Source of the DNA: Oegoconia quadripuncta
Taxonomy: Eukaryota > Arthropoda > Insecta > Lepidoptera > Autostichidae
Assembly (NCBI GenBank): GCA_949316235.1
Contig: OX438749.1
Span: 31,816,022 to 31,880,021 of the forward strand
DNA length: 64,000 bases
Reading direction: 5' to 3'
In this document: positions 1 through 10,225 of the stretch, piece by piece
Position numbering within the stretch: the stretch's first letter is position 1
Layout of the letters: each line of letters opens with the position of its first letter
The notes under the pieces: generated by a model
Databases searched by the model: none
What the model was told of the DNA's origin: nothing
The model's input: the letters and a program-made list of their open reading frames with translations, nothing else
Translations under genes and position numbers: made by a program

Positions 1-244
1 TTGTGGCGAAATGTAAGAGGGAATTTGTTGTCGGTTTTATGATATATATCAATATTGAAATTTACACTTGAAAATGGTCAGTTCTTGAATGCCATGTTTC
101 ACAATCCTCGTTTGAGAACAAGCCCAAGAAACTCAAAGGTTCTTCTTTTTTATATGTTCGATAGGAATATTGTATTACTGCAAATCAATGAAACAACTTA
201 ACAATCGAGCGGCTAGTTCCATGTCATTTTTTTTATTTATTAAA

Positions 245-415
245 AACTGGTTTCGCTTTTGACTACAATCTCACCTGATGGAAAGTGACGATGTAGCCGA
301 AGATGTATCACACGCACCCAGTAAATGCCTATTCACTCTAGACTTGAAGATCCCAAGATTGTAAGTGTCGGGAAAAACCGACGCGGGCAGTGAGTTCTAA
401 ACCTTAGCAAAGCGC
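245..415 (-). repeat. 3' end of non-LTR family A
   Basis: Read on the minus strand, this matches the copies at 25910-26230, 31385-31600 and 38965-39210: a few codons of reverse-transcriptase C-terminus, then the catcaggtg hairpin (stems 261-267 and 292-298), then a short AT tail. Old and 5'-truncated. Confidence 0.6.
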
Positions 416-590
416 TTTTATCACTGAAGTAATCGGATATGTTATAACAGGACCTTCGCGCACAATTTGCCTTGAATAATAGTCTTTGTTTATCAAAGGG
501 CAAAGTTTGCCTATCAACAGGAACCTTATTGTAAAAGCGTATACATTGCCCTTTATATAATCCGCCCCAATATGCACTTACGCATGCACT
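416..590 (-). pseudogene. jockey-like reverse transcriptase C-terminal remnant
   Basis: The minus strand encodes the phrase [10 protein letters not shown] followed by YNISDYFSDK. This is the end of the jockey-like ORF2 also seen at 5345-5587, 11830-12075, 24965-25530, 26420-26920 and 39470-40150. It is short, has no catalytic motif and abuts family A, so it is debris from nested insertions. Confidence 0.55.
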
Positions 591-1620
591 TTCCTCCCGC
601 ATGCGAAACAAGAAACTTAAAGACTACAAAAACGTCATAAAGCCATAAATATCACTTTCACACTTTGTAAATGACTCGAGTAATATAGTAGATACATCAT
701 TTTGACAACGCAAAATAATATATTAATATAAAAAATAATGTTCACGACATCTTGTTACACCGTAACCGTTCTTTTCTCCCGAAGCATGTCACTTTAATCA
801 CGGTCATTCGGAAAAAGAAATATTACGAGAACGCAGACATTATTTTTTATTTGACACAATAGAAAACATTTTATTATAGAATTATAATAATATATATATA
901 AAAAAAATGAGAGATTATCGTCATTTGGAGAAGTGATTTTTTTTTAACTTTATATATTTTTTTTCAACTTTGGAATGTCTCTCATCACTGGAGGATTCTC
1001 GTTAGGTCCTGGAACAGAATGAAGATTAATAAATAACTGTATGTAACTTTAGCAGATAAATAAATAATATATCTATAACATAGTTGACATATTCTTTGAA
1101 ATAGTTGCTTTCTTTACAAGAAATATTATAAAGCGTTGCCTTACTCCGCAGACACTGAAAATACAATTGGGAATAAGAATCTATAAAAAAAATTGATTTT
1201 TTGATTAATTGTTATAATTAGATAATACATAATTCTACCATGTAAGGCCATTACTATTTGTAACTTTTGGATAAATAATTTTGTATAGTAAGCAAAGCAA
1301 CCTGTTGTGTGTAAGTGTCATGACATTATATCATCAGTAATTAGTGGAAACTGTTTTGGATTGTGTGTCGTATTTTTATTACAAACATATTGTACCAATA
1401 CCAGCTGTTTGTTTCCCAGAAATAAATAAAACTAATAAATAAACTTAAGTATGCGTAATGACATGACAGCATGCGTACGCATGCGACACGTTGTGAATAT
1501 GTCGTCGGTGGAAGATTAACTGAGTCATTGGTCAATCGATTTTGTTTCATAAGATGAAGGTATGTGTTCATACAAGCTGTAATTGACCACTGTAGAAAAA
1601 AGCTTACCTTTTATCAAATA
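591..1620. other. AT-rich stretch without recognised features
   Basis: I see no exon with splice sites, no RNA gene and no repeat that recurs in the window. The short open frame at 1341-1571 (minus) has no recognisable motif and no splice context. Confidence 0.5.
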
Positions 1621-1623
1621 ATC

Positions 1624-2052
1624 TATGCCGGATGAGTTTTTTACTGTAAGGAAAAAATAGGGCATATTAGGTAAGTGAAATATAAGTTATTTGGCGTAGG
1701 TAGTTTATTTATAATTTTTTTTTCAAAGCTTCATCGACCCACGCGCCAGCCGGAGCTTGATATGCGACTGGAGTGTTTCGTAGGGTTCCTGACATGTGAA
1801 TTATTTGGAACTGATATCTATTTTTACATAATTATGTGGATGAGGCTATAAATGCGACAGTCAAATGACACAAATACAAATGCTTTTTATTGCTCTAATA
1901 ACAAAGTCACAAAAATCATTATGTATATAGGTGTAGGTACACTAAATCGGTTTCCTTAGTTATAAATTATTTATATATAAAAACGTTTTATTCTATGATA
2001 GTTATATACAGTTATATTTCACTTACCTAATAAGCCCTATTTTTTATATATG
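1624..2052. mobile_element. MITE-1 copy (long terminal inverted repeats)
   Basis: The left end, from gccggatgag through the block ggcatattaggtaagtgaaa, is answered at about 2010-2050 by tttcacttacctaataagcc, its reverse complement. The same inverted ends bound 15790-16621 and 22624-22862. No transposase is encoded. Internal sequence (around 1730-1800) is shared in part with 16281-16325. Confidence 0.65.
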
Positions 2053-2094
2053 TAGCATAGGTAATTTGTTTTCAAGTTTTAGCATTGTTTATTT

Positions 2095-2145
2095 TTAAAC
2101 ACAACGGGTTAGCACTTGACCTCATCACACCTGAAGGGCAATTCT
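2095..2145 (-). repeat. SINE-A tail fragment
   Basis: The text acaacgggttagcacttgac followed by ctcatcacacctga is the reverse complement of the SINE-A 3' end. Only the tail remains. Confidence 0.45.
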
Positions 2146-2329
2146 CGTAATATCTCGTATTACAATAACAGTCAAAATTCAGTTCAGATCCAGTCTCGAT
2201 CTCCTAAATGTCAAATACGACATTAAATATAAAGATTCGTAATGTAATTATATCGAAATGTGATCGAAACTTGAACAAAGCTCTCACTATTAATTGTTCA
2301 GTATTGCCCAGCTGAAGTGATATAAGTAT

Positions 2330-2372
2330 GGACCCCGCTGGGGATCGAACCCGCGACCCTATTATTCGAACT
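2330..2372 (-). repeat. SINE-A head fragment
   Basis: The segment ccccgctggggatcgaaccc matches the tRNA-like B-box region of SINE-A (compare 27357-27377 and 29547-29567). It lies about 25 bp from the donor of the exon-like piece at 2395-2440. Confidence 0.5.
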
Positions 2373-2394
2373 CACATATACAACTCGCACTTAC

Positions 2395-2440
2395 CTCCGT
2401 ACATCTGAACAGCTGGGGTGACATATGGTGAGGATTCTCG
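2395..2440 (-). CDS. candidate THAP-A exon (exon 8?), phase unresolved
   Basis: On the minus strand a pyrimidine-rich acceptor (ttttctacag) precedes 46 nt that end in a strong donor (ggag/gtaagtgcg). The sequence is not repeated elsewhere in the window. The natural-looking frame encodes ESSPYVTPAVQMYGG and starts in phase 0. THAP-A exon 7 ends in phase 1, so joining them directly forces the less protein-like frame. Either one more exon lies between 2440 and 11229, or this belongs to an alternative transcript. The splice-like borders are seen; membership in THAP-A is inferred. Confidence 0.4.
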
Positions 2441-2475
2441 CTGTAGAAAAATGGCCGCTTCATTGTGTTCTGCCC

Positions 2476-2583
2476 TAAAACATGGACACATATACAATAA
2501 CTCGTTATTATTAAAACATGGACACATATACAATAACTCGTTATTATTAAAACATGGACACATATACAATAACTCGTTATTAC
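2476..2583. repeat. three tandem copies of a 36-bp unit
   Basis: The unit beginning taaaacatggacacatatac repeats exactly at 2476, 2512 and 2548. Because 36 is a multiple of three, open frames run through it on both strands; these are not genes. Confidence 0.9.
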
Positions 2584-2672
2584 TAATTATATTGGACGAC
2601 CAAAGTGGCATCCGTGACAGAAAGGTCGAAAGGAAACCGTTTAGCTTGGTACGGATATGTTGTATTGTATTG

Positions 2673-2676
<4 letters not shown>

Positions 2677-2703
<27 letters not shown>

Positions 2704-2990
2704 TGAGAGGGCGGCAAACGAGCATGCGGGTCACCTGATGGAAAGCAATCACCGCCGCCCATGGACACCCGCAACACCAAAAGGGTCACAGATGCGTTGC
2801 CGGCCTTTAAGGAAGGTGTCCACCCCAGAATAAGTAGGGCAGCCTGAGCGATGAGGGATTCTCCAGCAGTGCTGGTACCCTCCTGGGGTACTAACTCTTT
2901 AAATACCGCTACCATCTGGAGAGAGACTGGAAGGTGGGCCTCCGGCGCCCTCGCTCACCGGACGAAGCGCAGTGGCAAAATGCCACTACT
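2677..2990 (-). mobile_element. 3' end of non-LTR family C with A-tail
   Basis: On the minus strand this ends in a long A-run (plus-strand T-run at 2677-2700). It is almost the same as 19550-19845, including a chance open frame. A ggcggc/gccgcc stem brackets the ccatcaggtga core near the tail. The near identity of the two copies points to recent activity. Confidence 0.65.
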
Positions 2991-3049
2991 CAGACGTCGG
3001 TCTTCTGCGAGAGGGTGGTACTTCCACGGTCGATTGTACATTCAGTGTA

Positions 3050-4346
3050 CTAAGTATCGGGAAATTGTCAATAAAACAAAAAATACAAATTATTCATCTA
3101 AATTTATTTTATCGCCTTCAAAGTAGGCCCCATCGCTTGCAATACAACATCTCCACCGCTTCACCCAGTCTTCCATACATTTTTCATAGGCTATTTGCGG
3201 TATGGCCTTTAGCTCATTCAGCGAATTTTCTTTTATGGCTTCTATCGACTCAAAACGTTTTCCTCGAAGTGGTAATTTTAACTTGGGAAATAAAAAAAAG
3301 TCAGACGGAGCCTTATCAGGTGAATACGGTGCTTGGTCGAGAACTTTTGTTGATTTTTTCGCTAAAAACTCTTTCACTATAATGGCTGTGTGTGATGGTG
3401 CATTTATCATGGTGCAGCATCCATGAGTTGTGTTGCCACAAATCTGGACGTTTTCGGCGGATACTCTCACGCAAACGCTTCATGACGCCTAAATAATATT
3501 CTTTATTCACTGTTTCTCCCTCTGGAAGGAATTCGGTGTGAACCACACCACGGTAGTCAAAAAAAACTGTCAGCATCACCTTGATTTTGGAGCGACTTTG
3601 CCGCGGTTTTTTGGGTTTCGGCTCGTTTTCGAGACGCCATTCTGAAGACTGTTGGCTTGTTTGCATGTCGTACTCATAAACCCATGTCTCGTCGCCAGTT
3701 ATTATACGTTTCATAAAGGTCGGATCCGTAGAAGCTCGGGAAACCATGTCTTCAGCGACATGCTTTCGCTGCGCTTTTTGAACAAAATTGAGCTCTTTTG
3801 GAACTAGTCGAGCGGCGACGCGCTTCATGCCTAAAATGTCAATGAGAATGTTGTGGACGGACTTAAAAGATATGTTCACCTCACTAGCCAACTCTCTCAG
3901 ACTCATACGTCGATTTTCGAGCACTAGCTTCTTGATTCTGTCGATGTTTTCTTTGGTCGTAGCGGTTGAAGGTCTACCAGAACGAGGCAAGTCTACTACT
4001 ACTTCTCGGCCTTCTTTAAAAGCCTTATACCATTCATAAGCCCTTGTTTTCGAAATACACGATTCGCCGTAGGTATTTCGCAACATTTTTAGTGATTCAC
4101 CACATGAAATATCATTTGAAACACAAAATTTAAGGCACACTCTTTGTTCAACAATATTTTCCATTGTAAAAATCGCCGAGGACTCAAAACTATGACCAAC
4201 AAAAAGTGTAGTTTAAAACAAATTAAATGACAGATCCCGCTCAAATTTTGCGCGCTAAATCAGTACAGTGCTACCAACATGCAGTAAAAAAATTAGAACG
4301 ACCTCTTTTACGCGGGTCTTTTTATTGACATATTCCCGATACTTTT
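3050..4346 (-). mobile_element. mariner-type DNA transposon, near complete
   Basis: The element is about 1.3 kb, the usual mariner length. Terminal inverted repeats read agtatcggg..tgtcaataaaa at 3053-3076 and as the reverse complement at 4320-4343, with few mismatches. TA dinucleotides at 3048-3049 and 4347-4348 fit the mariner target duplication. It carries one transposase reading frame on the minus strand, broken by a frameshift. Confidence 0.88.
3090..4164 (-). pseudogene. mariner transposase with one frameshift
   Basis: Transposase cuts and joins mariner ends through a D,D34D catalytic triad. Read from the ATG at 4164, the N-terminus has the paired helix-turn-helix region (residues ~1-110, with SGRPSTATTKENI as linker). 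The first catalytic Asp lies in GDETWVYEYD and the second in HHD. One extra A in the run at 3403-3405 then shifts the frame, and the rest, including YSPDKAPSDFFLFPKLK, continues in the other frame to the stop at 3090. Counting across the shift gives exactly 34 residues between the second and third Asp. Apart from this lesion, and Lys for the usual Leu in YSPDLAP, the gene looks whole, so the copy is recent but cannot make a full protein. Confidence 0.88.
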
Positions 4347-4360
4347 TACACAGAGTAGTA

Positions 4361-4856
4361 TGTGTGTGTGGCTGTTGCAGGTCATCGGAGACCTGTATCA
4401 CTGCGACCGTTGCCGATCTATTGTAATCGCCACTAACCTACAGTTCGTTGCTCAGGTGTGCCTCTTTGAGGAATTGGATGATTTTCCTGGCACCGATGGT
4501 TTTTATCTCATCCGGGTGTAATAAGTGGCTGCCCAGGTGGATATTGCGTTTACGCATTAGCGGGCCACATTCACACAGCCGATGTGCAGGTGTTTCCTCT
4601 GCGAGGAGGCAAAGTCTGCACATTCCTGTTTCTCGGAGCCCTATGTTGAGCATGTGTTTGCTCAGACAGCAGTGTCCCGTTAGTGCCCTTGTGAGAATGC
4701 GTAAATTGTTCCTGCTGAGTGCCAGCGCTTCGCCGGCCGCCTTCTTGTTGAAGGCTTTGATTAGTGATTTGGAGTGTGTTAAACCTGGCGTGTTCGTCCA
4801 GAGTTTAAGAGCTGCTTGGGTACACCGGTTCCTTAGGGTAAAGCGGATATGTTACT
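4361..4856 (-). pseudogene. C-terminus and 3' end of an RNase H-bearing non-LTR element
   Basis: The minus strand encodes the last part of ORF2: [15 protein letters not shown] text outside the ORF start, then [19 protein letters not shown], a C-x2-C-x8-H-x4-C zinc motif typical of the end of I/R1/LOA-type elements. It is a near copy of 32165-32660. It is 5'-truncated at about 4856, so it is not functional. Confidence 0.75.
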
Positions 4857-5084
4857 AAGGTCCGTATTAACAAACCAATCTCAATACAAGTCTTGAGGCT
4901 GTATCAACCGAGATACGTCTTAAGCAGTTGACGCTATCTCAAGCTCCGTGCTAATTTATAAACCAATCTATTTAGCTGAGATCACTTCTCAAGTATTCGC
5001 CTCAGCGGCGAATGAATGACAGTCTTGAGTTTCGTTTATTAATACGCGCACCTCTCAAGTGAGTACTGCTTGAGTATGTGTTTA
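4857..5084. other. unassigned sequence with recurring ctcaag/cttgag words
   Basis: Several tctcaag and cttgag words recur here. Related text appears near 42390-42430, 44770-44900 and 47340-47410, so this is probably an old unclassified repeat. No coding or splice signal was seen. Confidence 0.35.
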
Positions 5085-5200
5085 TTTACAAAAAAAAATG
5101 TATTTGTGTAGATCAACCATCTGGTATCCATAAAGCCTAGTCGCTTAGTGTGGAACTAGATGGCGCTGTGTGTATGTGCAAAGGTATTTATTGTTATTTC
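5085..5200 (+). repeat. SINE-B 3' half
   Basis: From gtttatttacaaaaa through accatctggtatcc and ggaactagatggcgctgtg, this is the 3' half of SINE-B. The tRNA-like head is missing. Confidence 0.7.
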
Positions 5201-5344
5201 TATTTTCAATTTCCTTTTCGCAGCATGAGCTGGTATTATCATACCATTTACAGGCATTAACCAAGTAAATGGTATATTCCTATTTATTTTAAAATCGTAA
5301 GTCAGTTTGTCCGTTTTCATCAATTTGGAGGAATTTTCTGACAA

Positions 5345-5587
5345 TACGGCAAGATAAACTTGCAGGTCACATAAGTCGCCTCCGCAAAGTCAGTAATTCA
5401 TTCAAAGGGTTATGTATACGCTTTTTCAATAAGGTCCCAGTTGATATACAAAATCTTCCTCTCGATAAATTTAAAGATACTATAAAACAGAAACTAATTA
5501 ACAAAGCATATTATAAAATATCAGACTATTTAGATGATAATCATCCCTGGACATAATCAGATTGTTCGCATGCCAGGCTATTTCACG
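5345..5587 (+). pseudogene. jockey-like 3' end, left part (split by insertion)
   Basis: It encodes a decayed reverse-transcriptase C-terminus (lysine-rich, ending [16 protein letters not shown]) and then gccaggctatttcacgattaat. The continuation resumes at 10501 after the inserted 4.9-kb element, as comparison with the unbroken relatives at 25330-25400 and 39590-39680 shows. Confidence 0.7.
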
Positions 5588-5593
5588 ATTAAT

Positions 5594-5620
5594 ACAATAC
5601 AATACAATACAATACAATAC
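5594..5620 (-). repeat. microsatellite tail of the complete non-LTR element
   Basis: About five acaat units end the element on its 3' side, in place of a poly-A tail. Microsatellite 3' ends are known for several CR1/L2-group elements. Confidence 0.75.
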
Positions 5621-5858
5621 AAATACTCTTTATTGCGCAAAATAATTTACAATAATTTTGATGATAACAATAGAACACAATTAGGCGGTCTTATCACTAA
5701 AAGCGATCTCTTCCAGACAACCCACAGCTACGGGACATTTGTAGGTAGAAAAACAGGTAGGGTGCATGCATAAATATAATAATAATATCATATTAATTGA
5801 CTTAATTATATAAATATATACATAATACATATAAATATATACATAAATAAACAAATAA

Positions 5859-5967
<109 letters not shown>

Positions 5968-6101
5968 TGTAGAAATACTTAATATATAGTATAAAACACA
6001 ATCACTAGAAGCACTTATAGATAGTCAACTAATGTTCACGAGGCGGGAGTCAACGAAAAGAAAAAATTCTGAGACCTAAGTAGTGGTTTTTGACTTGACA
6101 T

Positions 6102-9023
6102 TTAAAAAATATTTAATGATTGAGCTTTCCTAATAGATTCCGGCAAAGAGTTCCACAGACGAGTGGCTTGCAGTCTGAAGGACTGGCTGTAGAATTTTGT
6201 TAAGTTAGGAGGGACGTAGAGACGAAGATTTTCGGAAGAACGGAGAGGGCGATTATGAGAAGCGGAAAGTAATTTGAACCAATTTTTGAGATAGAAAGGT
6301 GTCCTTGGATCGAACAACACTGAATAGAGAAGAGAAACTATATGCAAATCCTTGCGACGCCGGATTGTGAGCCATTTGAGTTGAGCCCTGTATTCAGAAA
6401 CATGGTCATACTTGCGTAAGCCAAATACGAATCTGATAGCAAGATTTTGGAGTCGCTCAAGTTTGTTTAGAAGGTCAACTGTAAGATCGGCATAACAAGT
6501 GTCAGCATAGTCTAATATAGGTAAAAAAAGAGATTGGGCAAGAGCAATTTTGGTGGCAGTGGGTAAAAAATTTCGTAAACGTCGCAAAGACTTTGCAGTA
6601 GTGAACATCTTTCTGCTAACCTCGGCAACTTGTGGATTCCAAGACAAGGTATTATCAAAGTAGATTCCTAGGTTCTTTACTTTGTCACTATATGGAACAC
6701 AGATTCCATCAAAAACAATAGAAGGTAGTAATGTTAGATTAAGCCTAGATATATACGATGGGCTACCAATGATAATAGCCTGCGACTTAGTAGGGTTGAC
6801 AATGAGGCCGTAATTTTTGCTCCAGTCTAAGACACGGGCAAGATCGTCATTTAGAGTCTCAATAGCATCAGAAAGATCCTCAAACCTTGCCTGAGAATAA
6901 ATTTGAAGATCGTCTGCATAAAGGTGGTAGGATGAAGAAAGATGAAGGCTGATGGAATTTATAAAAATAGCGAAGAGAAGTGGAGATAGCACGCCACCCT
7001 GCGGTACACCGGCTGATGTAGTACACCAAGACGAGAAGGAGTCATCAATGCGGATCCTCTGCCGGCGACCATGCAGGTAACTATGAAACCAGTCAATTAC
7101 TGTTGGAGATACGTTAAGAGAACTCAACAATCCTAGCAATATGTCAAAATCGACAGTATTAAAAGCATTACTGAAGTCCAGTAAAGTTAAAACTGTAAGG
7201 TGTTGTTTTTCCATACCAAAGCGAATGTCATCAGATATTTTGACCAAAGCTGTAGCCGTACTATGACCAGGACGGAAACCAGATTGGAAAGGATTGAGGA
7301 GATCGGATTTATTCAAGTAAAGGCTGAGCTGGTGGTGAACTAGCCGCTCAAGGACTTTTGAAAGGAAGGGAAGGATGGAAATGGGGCGAAAATCGGACAG
7401 GATGGACGGATTAGGTTTTTTTGGTAAGGGAATGATTTGTGCACATTTCCATATTTCTGGGAATGTGTTAGACGCGATTGAGTTATTAAAGATTTTGGTA
7501 AGGATAGGGGCAATTATGTCAAGTAAAGGAACGATCATATTACGGCTAACACTGTCATCACCTACTGCATTAGAGGCTATGGAAAGAATATTCTTCTTAA
7601 CGTCACAATCAGCAAATTGAGTAAAGACGAATGGAGTGGTATCTGGGGTCGGCAAATTTGACAGATGTCTTAAGGTATTCGCTTTGATATCACGATCGAG
7701 CGCAGAAGTAGTGGAAAAATGTTTATTTAAGACATCTGTATTTACATCTTTTGGAAAAACGTGATTTTGAGACTTCCCAACTCCCAGAGATCTTAGGAAT
7801 CTCCAGACTTTTGCTGGATCACCATGTTGGACAGATTTGTGAATATGGCGGCGCTGTGCATCTCTACACACCTTATTGCATCGATTCCTAATTGTATGAT
7901 ACAGGTCGCGGTTTCTATCTGTGGGTTTAACCTTGTATTTGGCTTTAGCACGATTTTTCTTATCCATAAGGGATCTAATATCATCAGTTAACCAAGGCGC
8001 AGGAAGGTGCTTAACTTTAACCGGGCGTATAGGAGCATGTACATCATAAAGCTGAAGTAAGAAGGAGTTAAATAGTTGAACCTGCTCATCTACCGATGTG
8101 GTATCTTCAATTTCTGCCCAGTTAACATTTCGTGCATCTACCAGAAGATGGTCAATATTCATTCCACCAAAGTTACGCTGCAGAAGTATTTTCGGTTTTG
8201 GTTTCGGAGGACGAATTTTGTACGATAGATAAATCAGATCATGATATGAGAAAGCATCTGCAGTGAACTGGCCGTGTTTAGCTACATGATTGATGGATGA
8301 GACAAAGATGAGATCTAAAAGAGATGGTAAGCAGTTTGGAAAAAAGTGCGTCGCATTAAGGGGTAAAATGTGAAGATTACTAGCATTAACCAAATTCCTC
8401 AGTTGCCTTGAACGAAAGTCGTTTTTAATTAAACATGTATTAAAATCACCCATAATAATGGTGTGATCATACGCAGGGGTTAAATCCTCCAGAAGTTTTT
8501 CCAACGAGGGAAAATATTGTATTTTCAGGGAAGGACTGTAATAAACGCCGAGAAGAATTTTGCTATGGGCCAGTGAAATGTCCAGGAAAAGATGTTCCGG
8601 CGTATTGGGAGGTGGAGGTTGTGCAGATCTGCTAACAATCGTAAAGGGTATTTGATTTCGCAGGTAAATTGCAACACCACCGTGTGCGGTGTTGGTGCGG
8701 TCATTGCGGATGAGTTGAAACCCTGGGAGAGAATAACACGTAGATGGAAGACACGGATGAAGGAAAGACTCAGAGACGAGTATTGCATGAATACGTTTGT
8801 TGTCTAGTGATGTTAGCAGATCGGCATAATGAGCCGGAATGCTCTGAGCGTTTATATGGACAACGTTAAAATTCTTAGGTTCATCGGCGAATACAGTATC
8901 AAGATTCTCTTTCAAAGAAGGAGGAATACTGTGAAAACTATCAGTGTTGCTCGATTTTTCGGAATCGGAAGAAAAGGAAAGAAAGTGGTCAGTTTGGGCA
9001 TCATCACTCTCGTTATCACTCAT
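6102..9023 (-). CDS. ORF2: AP endonuclease and reverse transcriptase
   Basis: This 973-residue protein nicks target DNA and primes reverse transcription of the element RNA. It starts at the ATG at 9021-9023. The N-terminal exonuclease-endonuclease-phosphatase domain (residues ~50-265) has Asn in INAQS, Glu85 in SESFL, Asp193 in IMGDFN and His261 in SYHDLI. The reverse transcriptase (~500-780) has DFRPIS, the catalytic Asp616 in LLDFSNAFNTVD, GVPQGGVLSPLLF and YADD at 702-705. The C-terminus ends in the ATRLWNSLPESI phrase common to these proteins. No stop or frameshift is present. The usual SDH motif of the endonuclease reads SYH here; I cannot say whether that is normal for its clade. Confidence 0.93.
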   Translation of the reverse strand: MSDNESDDAQTDHFLSFSSDSEKSSNTDSFHSIPPSLKENLDTVFADEPKNFNVVHINAQSIPAHYADLLTSLDNKRIHAILVSESFLHPCLPSTCYSLPGFQLIRNDRTNTAHGGVAIYLRNQIPFTIVSRSAQPPPPNTPEHLFLDISLAHSKILLGVYYSPSLKIQYFPSLEKLLEDLTPAYDHTIIMGDFNTCLIKNDFRSRQLRNLVNASNLHILPLNATHFFPNCLPSLLDLIFVSSINHVAKHGQFTADAFSYHDLIYLSYKIRPPKPKPKILLQRNFGGMNIDHLLVDARNVNWAEIEDTTSVDEQVQLFNSFLLQLYDVHAPIRPVKVKHLPAPWLTDDIRSLMDKKNRAKAKYKVKPTDRNRDLYHTIRNRCNKVCRDAQRRHIHKSVQHGDPAKVWRFLRSLGVGKSQNHVFPKDVNTDVLNKHFSTTSALDRDIKANTLRHLSNLPTPDTTPFVFTQFADCDVKKNILSIASNAVGDDSVSRNMIVPLLDIIAPILTKIFNNSIASNTFPEIWKCAQIIPLPKKPNPSILSDFRPISILPFLSKVLERLVHHQLSLYLNKSDLLNPFQSGFRPGHSTATALVKISDDIRFGMEKQHLTVLTLLDFSNAFNTVDFDILLGLLSSLNVSPTVIDWFHSYLHGRRQRIRIDDSFSSWCTTSAGVPQGGVLSPLLFAIFINSISLHLSSSYHLYADDLQIYSQARFEDLSDAIETLNDDLARVLDWSKNYGLIVNPTKSQAIIIGSPSYISRLNLTLLPSIVFDGICVPYSDKVKNLGIYFDNTLSWNPQVAEVSRKMFTTAKSLRRLRNFLPTATKIALAQSLFLPILDYADTCYADLTVDLLNKLERLQNLAIRFVFGLRKYDHVSEYRAQLKWLTIRRRKDLHIVSLLYSVLFDPRTPFYLKNWFKLLSASHNRPLRSSENLRLYVPPNLTKFYSQSFRLQATRLWNSLPESIRKAQSLNIF

Positions 9024-9499
9024 ATTAGAACATCAAAAGTACCTATGATAAATGTAACAAAATATAGAATATTATAATTTATAAAATATATATGTAATAT
9101 AAAAAAAAATAAAAAAAAAAAATAAATAAATAAAAAAATATGTATATATAAATATAGGGTGTAAAATAAATATACAAAATAAATCACGTTTCTACTTGCT
9201 AACAGCAATAATTTTACAGAAATAATTTAACTAACTAGGCTGCATAGGCAAGATTCCTTCGCCTTACAAGAGAACGACAAAACATAGCGTTCCGTTCTCT
9301 CGTGTGTTGTCAATGTCAAACAAACAAAATAACTTAACTAAAATTTATAAAAAAAAAAATGTAAACAAGCAAATCAAAACAGTGAAATCATGATGATAAG
9401 AGATGGTACTAGCTACCTCGGTCCTAAAAGTATTACAACAAGGTGTTTGCATACCTATTTATGCCTATGCAGAACACTACATAACAGCAGGTACTGTGG

Positions 9500-10225
9500 C
9501 TACTTTTTGGCAACTACACGCTTCCTCGGTTTCTCCTGCAGCTTAGAGGGAACAACGGTAGCACTAGCGGTGACCGGCGCAGATTCCAGCAATCCACTCA
9601 ACTCAGCTACGGTGTTCACTTGATGCCGCTTGTCATCTGGGCCAAGCACAAACACACTCCCGTCCCGAGTCCAACACTTGGATACGCCAAAGCGCCGTCT
9701 TGCCGCCATAAAGATGTCATGACGTGCCTTGATTAAGAACTCTGAAAGAGTCACACCGCTGCCCTTCAGCTTGGTTTTGTTGAACCAAAATTTGTCGCGT
9801 ATCAAGGAATCTTGAAACTTAACCATAATCGGTCTTGGCTTCTCACCACCGGAGCGCCCCATTCGATGGCTACGGCTGATGTTGGTTTCAGCCAATTGAG
9901 TCAACCCGAGATGGTTAGTAGCAAGCTTTAATACCTGTTCTAAGGCGTTTTCATCTTTGGCTTCAGGGACACCATGTATTAAAATAATCTTCCGCCGACT
10001 CCTTAACTCTCTCTTCACACCCTCCTGTGTAAGCAATTCTACTTGCTTCTGAAGACTGCCGAGTGCCTCTACTATGAACGCTTTAAATCCAGCGAAGTCA
10101 GCGGCCAATGAAGAAGTGGTGACAGTGGTAGTCGGGGTGGCCTTGTGGAGTTCTTCTTGAAACTTATCCATCCTGGAGTGGAACTGAGCAGCAATATCCT
10201 CCATGCACTGTTTTAGTGATTCCAT
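9500..10225 (-). CDS. ORF1: RNA-binding protein with coiled coil and RRM
   Basis: This 241-residue protein probably binds element RNA and forms the ribonucleoprotein. Residues ~1-90 have Leu/Gln/Glu spacing typical of a coiled coil (MEDIAAQFHSRMDKFQEEL). Residues ~95-170 resemble the L1-type ORF1 RRM (RKIILIHGVPEAKDENALEQ, then ISRSHRMGR and KPRPIMVKF), followed by a basic C-terminal domain. The tail is basic (KPRKRVVAKK). It lies 476 nt upstream of ORF2 on the same strand, and I see no zinc knuckle. The L1-like ORF1 fold is my reading of the motifs. Confidence 0.85.
   Translation of the reverse strand: MESLKQCMEDIAAQFHSRMDKFQEELHKATPTTTVTTSSLAADFAGFKAFIVEALGSLQKQVELLTQEGVKRELRSRRKIILIHGVPEAKDENALEQVLKLATNHLGLTQLAETNISRSHRMGRSGGEKPRPIMVKFQDSLIRDKFWFNKTKLKGSGVTLSEFLIKARHDIFMAARRRFGVSKCWTRDGSVFVLGPDDKRHQVNTVAELSGLLESAPVTASATVVPSKLQEKPRKRVVAKK

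Noticed and set aside
2418..2915. Open frames around the 36-bp repeats and family C repeat
   Set aside because: They arise from a multiple-of-three tandem repeat and a retrotransposon tail; the identical frame at 19608-19925 confirms repeat origin.
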